DNA from: Vitis vinifera
Taxonomy: Eukaryota > Streptophyta > Magnoliopsida > Vitales > Vitaceae
Direction: 5' to 3'
NCBI RefSeq assembly: GCF_030704535.1
Contig: NC_081822.1
Span: 33,525,501-33,589,500 of the forward strand
DNA: 64,000 bases
In this document: positions 37,432 to 49,797 of the stretch, in pieces
Layout of the letters: every line of letters starts with the position of its first letter
How positions within the stretch are numbered: position 1 is the stretch's first letter
Notes under the pieces: model-generated
What the model was told of the DNA's origin: nothing
Seen by the model: the letters and a program-made list of their open reading frames with translations, nothing else
The model's database searches: none
Program-made: the position numbers and the translations under genes

Positions 37432-37972
37432 TAAAGATGATAATGGGGCGGGTTTTTTCGGGTACCCGCCCCGCCCCGCCCCGCCCCGCCCCGCCCCGCC
37501 CCGCCCCATCAATTTTAATAAACGGGTTTGAGAATTTTTTTAAAACCTGGGGTGGGTTCAAGTATTACCCCGTCCCGTTCCACCTCGATTATATATAAAA
37601 TTAATTTTTAAAATTAAATTAAATTAATTTTTTTAATTAATTTAATTTAATTTTTATTTTATTATTTTTAATATATAGATAATAAAAAAACATTTTTTAA
37701 TAAAATAAGTTATAAAAATATAATTATTTAATTATTTATAAAATATATTTATTTTAATGTAATTAAAAATTTTATAAGAAATTTAAAAAATAAAAAATAA
37801 AATTTAAAAAAAACTTAAACAAGGCAAGGCAACCCCGGGTATGGGAATTTATCCACCCCATCCCGCCCCGTTTTATTTCTTAAATGGGACGGGGATGAGA
37901 ATTATTTTGAATAAACGGGACAAGGTTGAGATGGAGTTGATATGTCTGGAACCCGCCTCGTTGTCATCCCTA
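37432..37972. mobile_element. hAT-type MITE with expanded CCCCG repeat
   Basis: The left end taaagatgataatggggcggg and inverted right end tagggatgacaacgaggcggg match the better preserved element at 52764-53267. Both share the gggtacccgccccgcc left subterminal zone and an AT-rich centre. Target flanks are imperfect (atcatcag / atcaggag). It contains a (CCCCG)n microsatellite at about 37467-37507. Confidence 0.75.
37467..37507. repeat. (CCCCG)n pentanucleotide microsatellite
   Basis: About eight consecutive ccccg units, compared with two or three at the same position in the sister MITE at 52.8 kb. This shows repeat expansion after insertion. Confidence 0.9.
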
Positions 37973-38051
37973 ATCAGGAGGAATTGAATTTTATTTAATT
38001 TAACATCTATGAAAACTTTCTAATTTGACCACTTGGGTAACTAACAAATTA

Positions 38052-38056
<5 letters not shown>

Positions 38057-38088
<32 letters not shown>
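38057..38088. repeat. (CT)n microsatellite
   Basis: Perfect CT dinucleotide run of about 16 units followed by gtgt. Confidence 0.92.
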
Positions 38089-38092
<4 letters not shown>

Positions 38093-38950
38093 CCTATCAC
38101 AGTAAAAATAACACTACAGTAAAATAAAACAAAACTTTACAAGAAAGCTTTATGACAAAAGAAAAGACCCATTCACGTAATATATTAACACATTATATAT
38201 CAATCAATTCTCTTAAGGATTTTATCGACAAATATGCACAAGGAAACCAAAAGGAGGATACGAAACAAACTTCAAAAATGATAAATAATAATATATAAAA
38301 AAAGCACATCAACAATAATTATTGAATTGTCAATTATTCAAAAGACAAAACATGCAACCAATTTGTAAAGGTACGCCAACACAATTGTAGTATTAATAAA
38401 TTTAATTCTTTCATTAAAGGATTTGATATCATAAGAGAGAAACATAAAATAATATTTAGGAAAATCATAAGTTTGTAAACCATATGCTCTGATGTTATAT
38501 GTTAAGGTTTTTTTAATTTAAGCAAAACAATCATAACTCTAATTCCAAAATCTTAAAACTTTGTGATTTTTCACAGATAAAATAAACAATAAAAAAAATA
38601 TACTATGATCTAAAAGATTGATCTTGAAGAAAAATTCTTTGCAGAGAAGAATAAATTAGTGAAAACTTGGTTTCTGTCTCTTGACTCCTTTAGTTTGATG
38701 TACATTTCTTAATGAAAAGAAAATTGTATCAATATTGAGTAGAGAGAGGATGAAATCTAATTAGGCTTTTCTCTCCTCTACTTGTGCTCCTTCAATTCTG
38801 ACTTCAATTCACAACATATAATACCAGGTCTCCCACTGCAAAACAACACAAATGAAAGAAGTTAGTATTAAATCAATATGGAGGCATTGACATGAGGACT
38901 CTATTTAGTAATTGAGAATGCATACATACAAATGATTCTAGTGATATGCA

Positions 38951-40548
38951 ACCATGTGTCACACACCCCAAGACCCACTCCAAGGACATAACAGTTATTT
39001 CACACCTCAAACCCGAAAGCTTAAAGTGTAACCTGACCCAAACAATTATCTTGTAACTAGAAGTTACCAATTATCAAATACCTGTTCAGAGTAGCGAAAC
39101 AAAATTCTAAAATCTTCAAAACTTAACTTTAAAACTAAGCATCCATCAACCAAAATTCATTATCCAAATAGATTGCAAACTCAAACAATTAAAGTGCTAA
39201 CAAAAATTTTCATAATCTCCAAATTTCAACTTCAAACTATCATAAAAAATTTAAAAGTTCAATATCTAAATAGCTTCCAAAAACCAAATAATCCAAATGA
39301 ACATAAACTTATAAGCTAACAATGTCCAAAAATAACATCCTAAGCAAAATCCTAATGATGACCATTCTCCGACCTAGCCATCACTCCTCGCCCGAACTAA
39401 GGGTACCTGAAAAATTATCAACAAAGGGGAATAAGCTCAAAGCCCAATAAGGAACCTTAATACAGTCCATGGATCAAATATTTCAAGTTCACTTGCAAAA
39501 TAGGAGATATAATAACTAATTATTTTCATAAACCTTTGAGTCAGTTTTGCTAATACATTCAAAAATTTTAATTGTACACTTTCATTTCTGATTCAAACAT
39601 TTTCATATCAAATTCAGCCAAAACTTTCAAATCATTTATTTACTCTGATAATCAAACATCAAATGGTGCTCAATTAGGTGGGACTTTTCAAATAGGTGGC
39701 TAGCTTCAAATTGTTCATTTAATGTGGGCGAAACCTAACACTACTAGTACTAGTAACCTCTAACCAAAACCTTAGAGGCTGGGGTCCAAATCAATTACAT
39801 TCCCCACCAAGAAATGTAAAGGTCAACTATTATATCCCGTTGACAAGGGCCAAAAAGTCAAAAGTCAACTATTATATCCCTTTGACAAGGGCCAAACAAA
39901 CCAGAGTCAAACACCTATTTCAATTTTTCAAATTTGCAAAACATAATATCTCCACATTTCTTTGTTGTAAACAAAATATAAGGTTCTAACATACTTTTCA
40001 TGAAAAACATAATTGATTCATGCATAAAACGAATAATAACTCAAAACGTTTCCAAATGATGTATATAAAAATTTGTTAAAAAAAAAAAACTGCATTAATT
40101 TCCCTTGCCTCAAAAGGAGTCCTCAAAAACTTGGGAGAAAAAATAATTTTGGAAAATCTACTCTTCACCTAACAAAGTATAAGAGAAATAATCATTACTA
40201 TTTATCTAAAATTATAGGTTTGACAATCCTAAAATTTTAGGTATTCAAATTAATGTTTTTAATTATGAAAGATAATTTAATCTATTCCTCTTTTAGAAAA
40301 ATTAATAAATTTCTAATTCATATAAAACTTAAATTTTATTTTCAATTTATTTCTTAGGACACAACATAATTTAATTAAACTACAATTTATTCTACTAATT
40401 AAATTTTATGCTACTTATTAACTCACACTCATCATTAGTATAATAATATTCATAACTTCTATTCTCTCACTTTCAGTTTTTTTTTCCACTAAACATAAAT
40501 TGTATCCCCAACAATTTTCCATTATTGCTAACATAATAATATATATAC

Positions 40549-40618
<70 letters not shown>

Positions 40619-41391
40619 CCACCAAACACAATTCGTACACATCTTCCTTTATTATTAATATTACTATTTTTTTTCTCACCATTCTTCATCTTCCACAAGC
40701 ACGTATTCTTATTTTTTTTCTTTTTTCTTTTTTTTAAAAAAAACTTCTTCCAGTGCACACACGTTCTCTTTCTTTCTTTCTTTCTTTTTTTTAAAAAAAA
40801 TTCATTACTTAGATCTATTCATCTAAGAATTTTGAATTTCCCTATTTTCAACAATAGAACAATCTATATTCCTAATTTCAATATTTTGACTTAAAAGTTT
40901 TAAATAAGTTAACCCTAGCCTAAATCGAAATCTTCTAGAGAATCATTTTTTTTTTTTCAAAAAGTTAAGATTTCCCAATTTCTAACAATAAAACCACCAA
41001 TAACCCTAAATTTCCAATATTTTGATATTAAAACAAATTTAAAAAATTAACTAACCCTAATCGAAATTATTTTTTTTTTTAAAGAATAACTGACGTGTTC
41101 AAAACTAACTAACGAATATAATATATTAATTTAGGATTAGAATCTTACCTGGAAAAAACCTAAACTTCAACTTTGAATCTCTAACCCTTGAGCCTTACGA
41201 TCTCCAATTCTCTATTTCTGGGTGATAGGGTTTTCTGAATGAAGAAGATAAGAGGAAAAGTCCAATTTATACCTAAGGCTTTTAATTGTAAAAAGACTCT
41301 TTCATTCTTAATGAATTTAATTAATTACTTAATTATTTTATAAATTACTATTTTGCCCCTAAATTAAATTTTGGGGTGTTCCACCATGTGT
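38951..41391. mobile_element. 2.4-kb insertion with perfect 9-bp target duplication (Mutator-like, non-autonomous?)
   Basis: ACCATGTGT flanks the insert on both sides (38951-38959 and 41383-41391). The insert spans 38960-41382. Its left end cacacaccccaagac and inverted right end ggaacaccccaaaat share acaccccaa. The TNL1 3' flank preserves the unoccupied site: gatatgcaaccatgtgtatc near 2930, followed by the same downstream sequence that resumes here at about 41390. No transposase frame is visible. It carries an (AT)n run and poly-T tracts. A 9-bp duplication fits the Mutator superfamily, but the terminal repeats are short. Confidence 0.75.
40541..40617. repeat. (AT)n microsatellite
   Basis: Long, nearly perfect AT/TA dinucleotide run inside the 2.4-kb insertion. 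It generates Tyr-Ile repeat frames on the minus strand that are not genes. Confidence 0.95.
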
Positions 41392-41565
41392 AAGCAAATA
41401 TCACTTGTTCATGTAAGAGAGGAGTCTAATTTCAAACATTGTTGGGGGATATTTTAATTCCTGGTGTAAACAGTTGTAACTCATCTTAAGACATCTACAC
41501 AAGCCAAACAACTAAACATCATAATAAGAAGGAAAAGCAGAAGAGAAACACACCACCGACCATCA

Positions 41566-44500
41566 TCAAGGGATGTCCTTATCATGCCTGCCTTTGAAGC
41601 GTTTTTGTGGCCGCATCTCTGATTCAGAGTGATCCTCTGAGCAGGCAGTTGCAGTACTGGGTTCCTCCTCATCAGCAGTTTGGTATTCAGAATTCTCTTC
41701 TTCTAAGCCATCAACATTAGAGCAACCATTTCCATTGGGTTCCCCCTCATGGATTTCTTCAAGGACAACAGTTGACTTATTAGGAGAAAGAGGAGGAGAG
41801 AAGATGGAGTTGAATTGACTCATTGAGGGATTGTTGTGACTCAAATCTTCATTACTGTACACTAGACCAACCCCACACCTCTTAATGGCAATACCAGCAT
41901 CCATGGAGAATGCTGCAAATGATACCTTGATGTGACTCCCTTGAGGGTAATTGCTCATCAACTGGTGAAATGGTAAATAAAACAGGCACACGTGATCCGA
42001 CTCCAACTTTCTATCATAGTAAAGGCTACAAGTAATGATCTTAAAGGAGGAACAATCGTCAAATAAGACATCCGCAGAAAAAAAGGCCTCAGAGACTTGG
42101 GGAAAAATGACAAAACTCATAGCAAAACCCAGGAGGTTGGAATTAAACCAATTTGGAGGTAGCTTTGCTTTTACTTCACTCCCTGAGCTCTGATAACTTA
42201 TCCAATCTGGTATTCTACTCCCAGGAATAAATACTTTTAATGCCGGGAAGAGTACACCCTGTAGAATGAAAATGATTAGGATGTTGAAAGATAGATATTG
42301 TTGTTTTCCTTCACTCAACATTTATTACTAAAAATATATGATATGAACTTCATTGCAAGACCTCTTTTTTAAAAATAATAAAAATAATTAAAGCAATGTC
42401 ATATGGGATATAGAGAGAACTCACCATGACAGGGTCCATTTTCATGATAGGTGGAAATAGTGGCTTAAGTACTTGAAATGAGATGTCTTTCAATGATGTG
42501 CAATTTTTTGCATCCACATGATATACACTTGATGGAAGTTCTGAAAGTACTTGCAGTCTTTTACAATTTTCCAACTCCAGCCATTCTAGGTTAGAAAGTC
42601 GACTGATGGTTGAAGGCAAAGTAACAAAGTCGTTCCCACATAAATATAACTCTTTCAACGATGATAACAAGCCAAGACTGCCAAGGTTTGTTTCATCCGA
42701 TAAATTGCAGTCACTTAGGTCTAGGTTTATTAAAGAGCATAAACCTGACAAAGGTTGCAATATGGAACCAATGGAATTTGAACTTCTTGGCAACAACCAT
42801 AAGGTAGATGGTGGTCCTTTATATCCCTTAAACGATAATATTTTAAGGTTTCTTAAGAAAGAAAAAGAGGAGGGAAGTACTCCAATAGCAATTTCATCCG
42901 CATAAAATTCCCTCAACATTTCTAAGTTGCCAAAGTTCTCAGGAAATTCTTCAAATTTTGAGCAACCCGAAAGAATACATATTTCAAGTGATTTCAAATT
43001 ACTTGTGCTACTTGGAAGACTCTTAAGTGTTTTGCAGTTTTTCAAATTCAAGAAATTGAGATTCTTCAAATCTCCAAGTGATGAGTGTACCTTACATAAA
43101 GACACACAATCTTCCAAAACTAACCGTTTGAGGTTGGTGACTCCTGATAAATTTGGAGTTTCTATCAAGTACCTGGAGTAACTGAGATCCATGAATTTTA
43201 ACTTTTCAAGAACCTGCGATGAAAGAAAGTTGACTTTAAAATTGGCTTTCATAAGCATTACATACTCTCTAAAGAAAATAACATGAGCAAATCATAATCT
43301 TACCTTGACCCCTTTCCAAAGTTGTTTAATGTGACTAGAAGGCATGCTAAGCTCAACAAGATTCTTTGGATTGAAGTCATTGGGCAATGATTTGAAAGAG
43401 TATCCATACAAATATAGGCACCTCAAACCACGGTAACAAAATCTGAAGTCTTTGGAAAAGTTCACTTTACAATTCTCCTTGTTGAAGGTATCTTTGAAGT
43501 TTCGTGAAATATCATTAGATTTATAGACTTTGAGTAATCTAAGTTTATTCATCCTTAAAAAAGCTTGAGTGGTAAAGTCAAGCATCTCTTCCAAATGAGA
43601 CAAGTTGAGGAATATGCCTTCAATTTTTTCATTTGCCTACAAGGCAAGAAATAGAGCAAGTGAAAAGCATGCATAGTGCATAAAAGCTTACTAAAATTTA
43701 TCAACACATAACTATTGAAAGCAAAATAATTCTTGATTTCTAATCTTAATTTGTCCTACATAAAATAAATTTCATATTTTTTGCTCTTACCGTATTTTTT
43801 TTTCAATACATCATAGATATCTTCATGGAACCATAATCTGCTACGTTTACCAGGCTCTTCAAGGGATTGTTGACGAACAATTTCCCTACCCATTTCTTGT
43901 ATTAAGTCATGCATCATCAACTCATTTGAAGAAATAGTTATGAGGGACTTATCAATGAGAGCTCGTATTCCACTAAGTGAGAAGAAGCCGCAACCATCTA
44001 GTATTTCCATTACATAATCTTTATCCTCTCCTTTAAAGAAACATGCAATGTCTAGAAATATATTCTTCTCCTTATCATCTAGCCCATCATAACTTACTTT
44101 AAGTACTTCTTGAATTTTCATATTAGGAGTACTTTTCAGTTTGTCTAATTGATTTCTCCATTCTTCTTTGGTCATGCTAAATAAGAAGGAACCTAAAACT
44201 TCTAGAGCCAATGGGACACCTTGAGCATAACCTATTACTTCTTTTGAAAGCTCCATGAAATCATCACAAGGAATTTTATGTTTTAATGAATAGGGTGCAA
44301 GGAACTCCGAAGCTTCGTCGTAATTAAATCTTTGAGCCTCATAATAATTGAGTACTCCATGTGAAATTAACAAACGTTGATCCCTAGTGGTTATAATAAT
44401 TCTACTTCCTTGACCAAACCAATCTTGGTTTCCAACCAAGCATTTCAATATTATTGGATCATTTACATTATCAAGAACAATAAGAACCTTTTTCAAGTGG

Positions 44501-45620
44501 AGTCTTCTCTTTATAGATGTGAGTACCTTCATATTTAGATTTGGTTCTTCCAATAACTGAGAAGGAAACTTTTGTTGTAATCTTATTAAACCCTCCTTTG
44601 CCAAATCCTCCCCAACATTTTCAAAAAAACAGCATGCTTCAAATTGACTAGAGATTTTTCTGTAAATAGCTTTAGCAAGGGTTGTTTTCCCTATTCCGCC
44701 CATGCCCCAAATTCCTACCATTAGAAAATCGCCAGACTCCAAACATAATTGCATTTCTATTTCTTGCATGCAAGCATCTATTCCAACCAGATTTTCGGTA
44801 TCACTAATGGATGTACTTAACAACTTATTCAAAACATCTGTAACGATTTCCTTGATTAGTAGAGGCTCATTCCTGCCATATTTAAAGCACAAACACATAA
44901 TAAGTCAAGCTATCCATAAAAAGATAATAAAAATAAAGGAAATATGAGAAGATGTGAAGACATAGTCTTAAATCTACCCTTATAGAAGTGTACTAAAAAA
45001 GTTCTTCTATGTGTCCAGTCCTTCAATCATTAAACATATATAGTATTCTTATACTCACTATGTTGTAATAAGTAGCAAGAGCATTTAAATTGGCAATGTT
45101 AAAAATCAAAAATAGAAATAAGAGTGAAGAAGACTTCAGAAAATTACTTATTTCTTGAATCCCAACCAGATAAATTTGCAACTTGAGTGAGAGCATCCTT
45201 CCAAGTCTGCACACTCTCCATGTTCTCTGAGTTCTCTTCATGTTTAGCCAATGCTTTCCCAAATATACCCCTGTGTCTTCTCACATCCGAGGGATCCACA
45301 TGGTAGAAAATTGGGAGAACCCTCTGTCTTCCGCTTTTCATGCACTCTACTATCTTCACCAATTCCTGCAAACGCCATCTAGAGGATGCATAATTTTCCG
45401 ACAAAACAACTATCGAAGACATGGAGTTTTCGATAGCTGCAACCAGGGCAGGAGATATGACTTGGCCTCTCTCAAGCTTGTCATCATCAATGAAAGTGTT
45501 GATTCCTTTCTGGCACAAGGCGTGATAGAGATGGGCAGTGAAGTTATTGCGGGTGTCTTCTCCTCTGAAGCTGAGGAAGACATCATAGCGCCTTTGAGAA
45601 GAAGGAGCTGCAGAAGCCAT
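41566..45620 (-). CDS. TNL5: near-intact TIR-NB-LRR gene with one frameshift at the exon 2 end
   Basis: Exons by comparison with TNL1: 45620-45148 (TIR), 44872-43791 (NB-ARC), 43636-43304 and 43213-42425 (LRR), 42258-41566 (C-JID and tail). All have GT-AG boundaries, and each is open in its family frame. Motifs: YDVFLSFRGEDTR, a variant WRLQEL in place of WCLEEL (putative catalytic Glu86 kept), P-loop GMGGIGKTT (about 214-222), kinase-2 LIVLDNV, GVPLA instead of GLPLA, MHD (478-480), YQSS-containing C-JID, and a basic PQKRFK near the end. The last bases of exon 2 have nine A residues (43795-43803 on the plus strand as T) where the TNL1 arrangement implies eight. As spliced, the frame breaks and stops at once in exon 3, giving a TIR-NB protein of about 520 aa. 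It could be a truncated receptor, a pseudogene, or a homopolymer sequencing error. Confidence 0.85.
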
Positions 45621-46431
45621 TACCGAGCAGTAGAGAGATGAGGCTTGAGATATGAGTTCTCAAGTTTGAATTATCCTGTAGGAAAGAGAGTTTCACAATT
45701 GGTTTATATAATCCAAAAACTTCATGAACAAAACCAAAGACATTCAGACAAAATGTTAGCTCTTTGTATTATCAAAGAGAATCAAAAATCTGAAAATAGC
45801 TATAATTGAAGAATACAGCTGCGAAATCTGGAAAAGAGAATGATCAATGATAATAACTAAACACTGTGGCAAGTTAATGTAATTGAAGCCAAGTCTCCCG
45901 ACAAAACTTGAAATAATTCAAGGCAAAGAAGTCGCTTATGATACAAGCAAGAAAATCCTCCCTCTGCTAAAAGAAGGGGTGAGGAGGAAAGAGCGTTTAA
46001 TGAACGCAGGAAACTAAAAGTTTTGTTGACATTATTGGCTTCTTTCCTAGTGAAATGGGAAAGGTATAGCCTCTTTCCTATTAGACCGTCCAATTGTTCC
46101 TTTCTTTAATAAATTTATGAAACATTATATTGGCTATATTTTTATAAAAATAATTTTATTCTCTGTAAATAAACATTGAAATTATTCTCGTTACAAACAG
46201 ATTAGCCCACTACATATGGAGATGGGTCTTTCCAAGTAAGTGGTGGGCTTACACCAAAAGGGCAAAAAAGGGTAAAGTGACAAAGCAGTGTCAATCATTA
46301 ATACCAATACATATTGAATTAGTTATACTTAGTGTTTCAGTAAAATGTTTGGTCATTAAAATGATGCAAAGGTAGTAAAAAGTATGCAATCAAATGTAGA
46401 GCTGGACTTTCCTACGGTTTTGAAGCATGCA

Positions 46432-47035
46432 TTAAGGTGAACTTGCATGTGATAAGAAACATGAATAACTTACCATGAAGTTGAGAGATTCACAATGGGG
46501 ACCAACGGAATATGCCATTCTTGAATGAATTTGTTCCCTCTGTTTGGTTGCTTGGTGAGGTATGCCATCTATATTCAATGAGGCTTCAGTGCTTCTCAAC
46601 TCTCTCAGCCACTTAAAGACATCTATCACAACTAGACCACCAGGTTCATACTCCAGCAACAAATGACCATCCGCTTGGCAAATATGATGAAGCAACTGGC
46701 TTCAGGGAATGAAGATCAGATCGACTTGAATTCACAAAATATATTACCAGGACTCCCATGGACTACATCCTCAAGAATCCATATTTCAGTTGCCACAAGC
46801 AGAATTTTCATTATCAATGTAGCAGCCACTATTTTGCTGTGTCGATTCAGTTTGAGCAGTTAGCAAATCTGAATACAAACTGAGATGTGTTCATTGATGG
46901 ACTTGAAGATGTTTCTGGTTATGCGCAACCGTTTGTATCCCTTTTACAGTTGATGCAAGCTCCAGGAATGCTGAAAAAAATCAAACATTAATCAAATGCT
47001 AAACCTAGAATGGAATGGCCTGATCTATCAAAACC
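46432..47035 (-). pseudogene. Companion-gene relic, copy 2 (downstream of TNL6)
   Basis: On the minus strand an open frame reads CQADGHLLLEYEPGGLVV, IDVFKWLRELRSTEASLN, IDGIPHQATKQREQIHSR, then SVGPHCESLNFM directly before a strong donor (GTAAGTTATTC, near 46470). Upstream, at about 46800-46720, lies VEDVVHGSPGNIFCEFK. It is colinear with 30750-31190. I do not recognise the family. The longest uninterrupted exon is about 60-80 codons. Whether it is still transcribed cannot be judged from sequence. Confidence 0.45.
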
Positions 47036-47059
47036 TTCCAGCTTGAAAACATTACTTAA

Positions 47060-47960
47060 TATTATAACTTAAAGTTATTATTAATTTTGAGTATTAAGTT
47101 TAAAAAGTAAACTTATTCTTAATCTATTTTTTAATTTGATTTACCTACACTAGTGAGAATGTATTTTAGAATTATATTTCACATTTATGATTCATTTTTT
47201 ATAATAAATATATTTTTTTTATTTTTACACATTTATAATAATTTAACTATGGATGTTTTATAAATAAATTTATTTCTTAAAATTAATGAAAATAAATATT
47301 AGTTGAAACCAATGAGGATAAATATTAGTTAAAATTAGCAAGGGTAAATGTGTCAATTTGCTAATTTATAATAAATTTTAAGTTAATTCTATCAAACAAT
47401 CTTAATACTTAAAATAAAAAATAAGTAATAAGTTTTAAAGTAACAACTCAAAAACAATTTAATTTAAAGTTAACTTAAACTGTTAAGTAGTAGATAATTA
47501 AGTTTTACCAAACACTGATCACTTAGCATTTATTACTTAATGGATTAAGTTAACTTTAAATTAAATTATTCTTAAGTTGTTAACTTAAAACTTATAACTT
47601 ATTCTTTAATTTAAATGAGAAGAGTTTTTTGATAGAGTTAACTCAAAATTTATTCTAAATTATAAAATTGACATATTTATTCTTATTAATTTAAATTAAT
47701 ATTTATTTTTGTTGATTTTATCTAATATTTATTTTCATTAATTTTAAATAATAAACTTATTATAAAAAATCATATTTAAAGTATTATAAATTCATAAGAT
47801 AACCATAAAATATTTATTATAAAAAATGAATCATGCATATAAAATCATAATGTTAAATATAATCTCACGAGACTGGGCAAATAGGACAAAAAAAAAATTG
47901 AAATTAAGAATAAGTTAACTATTTTAACTTAAAACTTAAAGTTATAAGTTAACTATTTTA
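47060..47960. mobile_element. Long near-perfect inverted repeat (foldback or two head-to-head MITEs)
   Basis: The arms run from about 47060-47490 and 47530-47960 around a centre near 47510 (ccaaacactgatcacttag). Read inverted, the right arm gives the same order of blocks as the left: attcattttttataataaata, aatgaaaataaatattag, gtcaatttgctaattta-like, aataaattttaagttaa-tctatcaaa, taagttttaa, caatttaatttaaagttaac. It lies where exons 2-5 of TNL6 should be. A single-arm relative occurs at 49485-49665. Confidence 0.7.
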
Positions 47961-48317
47961 ACTTATTTCTTAAAATTAAAAATAACTTTAACTTATAATA
48001 TTAAGTTAGTTTAATAAATATAGTTAATCTATTTAATGATTTAATTAGTCATTAATTCATATTAAGTCATTAAATTGATTTACTAATCACCCTATAATTC
48101 TATTTAAAATTTTTCAATAAATTCAAGAGAAAAAACTCAACACAAAAGGTCTTGTTTAATAATTTAGCTATGAAAATCTAAATTTAAGAGAGAATATTAA
48201 CATGCTATCAACAATCATAATATTTCCTTGAGCAATTTTAATAAAATAACAATGTAAAAACATATGTTAAACAAAAATAAATAAAAAATAAAAAAGGGAC
48301 AGAGCTTAGAAAATTAC

Positions 48318-48807
48318 TTATTCCGTGAATCCCACCCGGATAAATTGGCAACTTGAGTGAGAGCATCCTCCAAATCTGCACCCTCCCCATATTCTCCTTG
48401 AAATTCTCTTCATGCTTAGCCAATGCTTCTCCAAATTTTCCCATGTGTTTTCTCACATCAGAGGGATCCACATTGTAGAAAATAGGGAGAACCCTCTGCC
48501 CCCTGGATTCCTTGCACTCCAGTATCTTCACCAGCTCCTCCAAGCACCACCTAGAAGATGCATAGTTTTCTGACAAAACAATGATAGAAAACATGGAGTT
48601 TTTAATAGCTGCAACAAGCGCAGGGGATATGACTTGGCCTCTCTCAAGCTTGTCATCATCGCTGAAAGTATTGATACCTTTGATGCGTAACTCCTTATAG
48701 AGATGGGCAGTGAAGTTATTGCGGGTGTCTTCCCCTCTAAAGCTGAGGAAGACATCATAGCTCCGTTGGAAAAAAGAAGAAGAAGAAGAAGAAGAAGGAT
48801 CAGCCAT
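48318..48807 (-). pseudogene. TNL6: orphan TIR exon
   Basis: The frame opens MADPSSSSSSSFFQRSYD and has a complete TIR run through WCLEEL and NVDPSDVRKHMGKFGEAL. It loses one C near 48367 relative to TNL4 (cctcc for ccctcc), which shifts the last 20 codons (QIWRMLSLKLP instead of QIWRDALTQVA). The donor region is otherwise conserved. Intron sequence matches TNL4 to about 48118, then ends. No NB-ARC, LRR or C-JID follows before 46.4 kb. It could at most give a TIR-only product with a frameshifted end. Confidence 0.88.
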
Positions 48808-49484
48808 TGCGAAGCAGTAGAGAGATGAAGTCTGAGATATGAGTTGTGAATTCTAGGTTCTCCTGTAGGAAACTCATGTATCAAAGGAATACATAATGAA
48901 GAAATGAAACAAAAAGATAATAAGGTTAAATTTGATTATTTGCAAAAGAAGTTAGCCACGAGAAATGTGAGGAAGAGAATGGCGAATGACAGTGACAAGT
49001 GATGGTGATGCAGATGCAGATGGAATTGAAGCCAAGCCTCTCATCAGAATTTGCAGCGAGGGAGGAGGACAATACGTTCAAGGATCGAAGAAAAGATGCA
49101 AGCCGCGTGATATGGGAAAAGTAGGATGGCGTTTATTGACTTGAGCCACAAAGCAAGCCCCGTGATATACCGGTCCAGTTCGTATCACATCAAGGTAAAA
49201 GACTCAAAAGGTAATAAGAATTAATATAACCCGTACAATAATCATAACAAAATGGTCTAAACACATCTCATTTATCATACAAATAACACATCTCATTTAC
49301 TATACAAATAAAACGATATTACTCAATTTCATAAATGAGTTACATCTGGTTTCATAAATGAGTTAAGTTAAATTCTTAAGTTCACATCTTTATTTTATCT
49401 TTTTATTTTTATTTGTCCTAATTCTTTTAACGATCTTTTTTTCTATTCTATGACTTTTATTATTATTCGATTTTCTTCATTTTA

Positions 49485-49665
49485 GTTATAATTTATAAGG
49501 ATAAATATATCAATTTGATATTTTATAATAAATTTTAAGTTAATTTTATCAAATAACCTTAATATTTAAAATAAGAATTAAATAATAAGTTTTAAGTTCA
49601 TAATTTAAGTAAAATTTAATTTAAATCATTAAATAATAAATATTAAATTTTATTAAGCAAGACTA
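49485..49665. repeat. Single arm of the 47-kb inverted-repeat element
   Basis: Shares aggataaatatatcaattt, aataaattttaagttaatttt, atcaaataacctta-tatttaaaata and a terminal accaaacg with the 47-kb arms. Confidence 0.55.
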
Positions 49666-49797
49666 ACCAAACGCTAACATGACCTACTCATTAAAGAAGT
49701 TATATAGATTAAGACAATTCCACGAAACCTAACCTAACCTGAGAAGAGATGCAAGCCGCTCACCAATTGAGAAAATTTACTAAAGAAAATTCGACTT

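Noticed and set aside
38480-38520. gctctgatgttatatgttaagg as an inverted copia primer-binding site
   Set aside because: It resembles GCTCTGATACCATG but four bases differ at the critical end, and no gag or pol sequence lies to its left.
40418-40758. Minus-strand frames with long Tyr-Ile repeats
   Set aside because: These are translations of the (AT)n microsatellite inside the 2.4-kb insertion, not protein genes.
42606-43181. Plus-strand frames of 84-99 codons within TNL5 (and equivalents in TNL1, TNL2, TNL4)
   Set aside because: They are antisense shadows of the LRR exon, recurring only because the LRR sequence is conserved.
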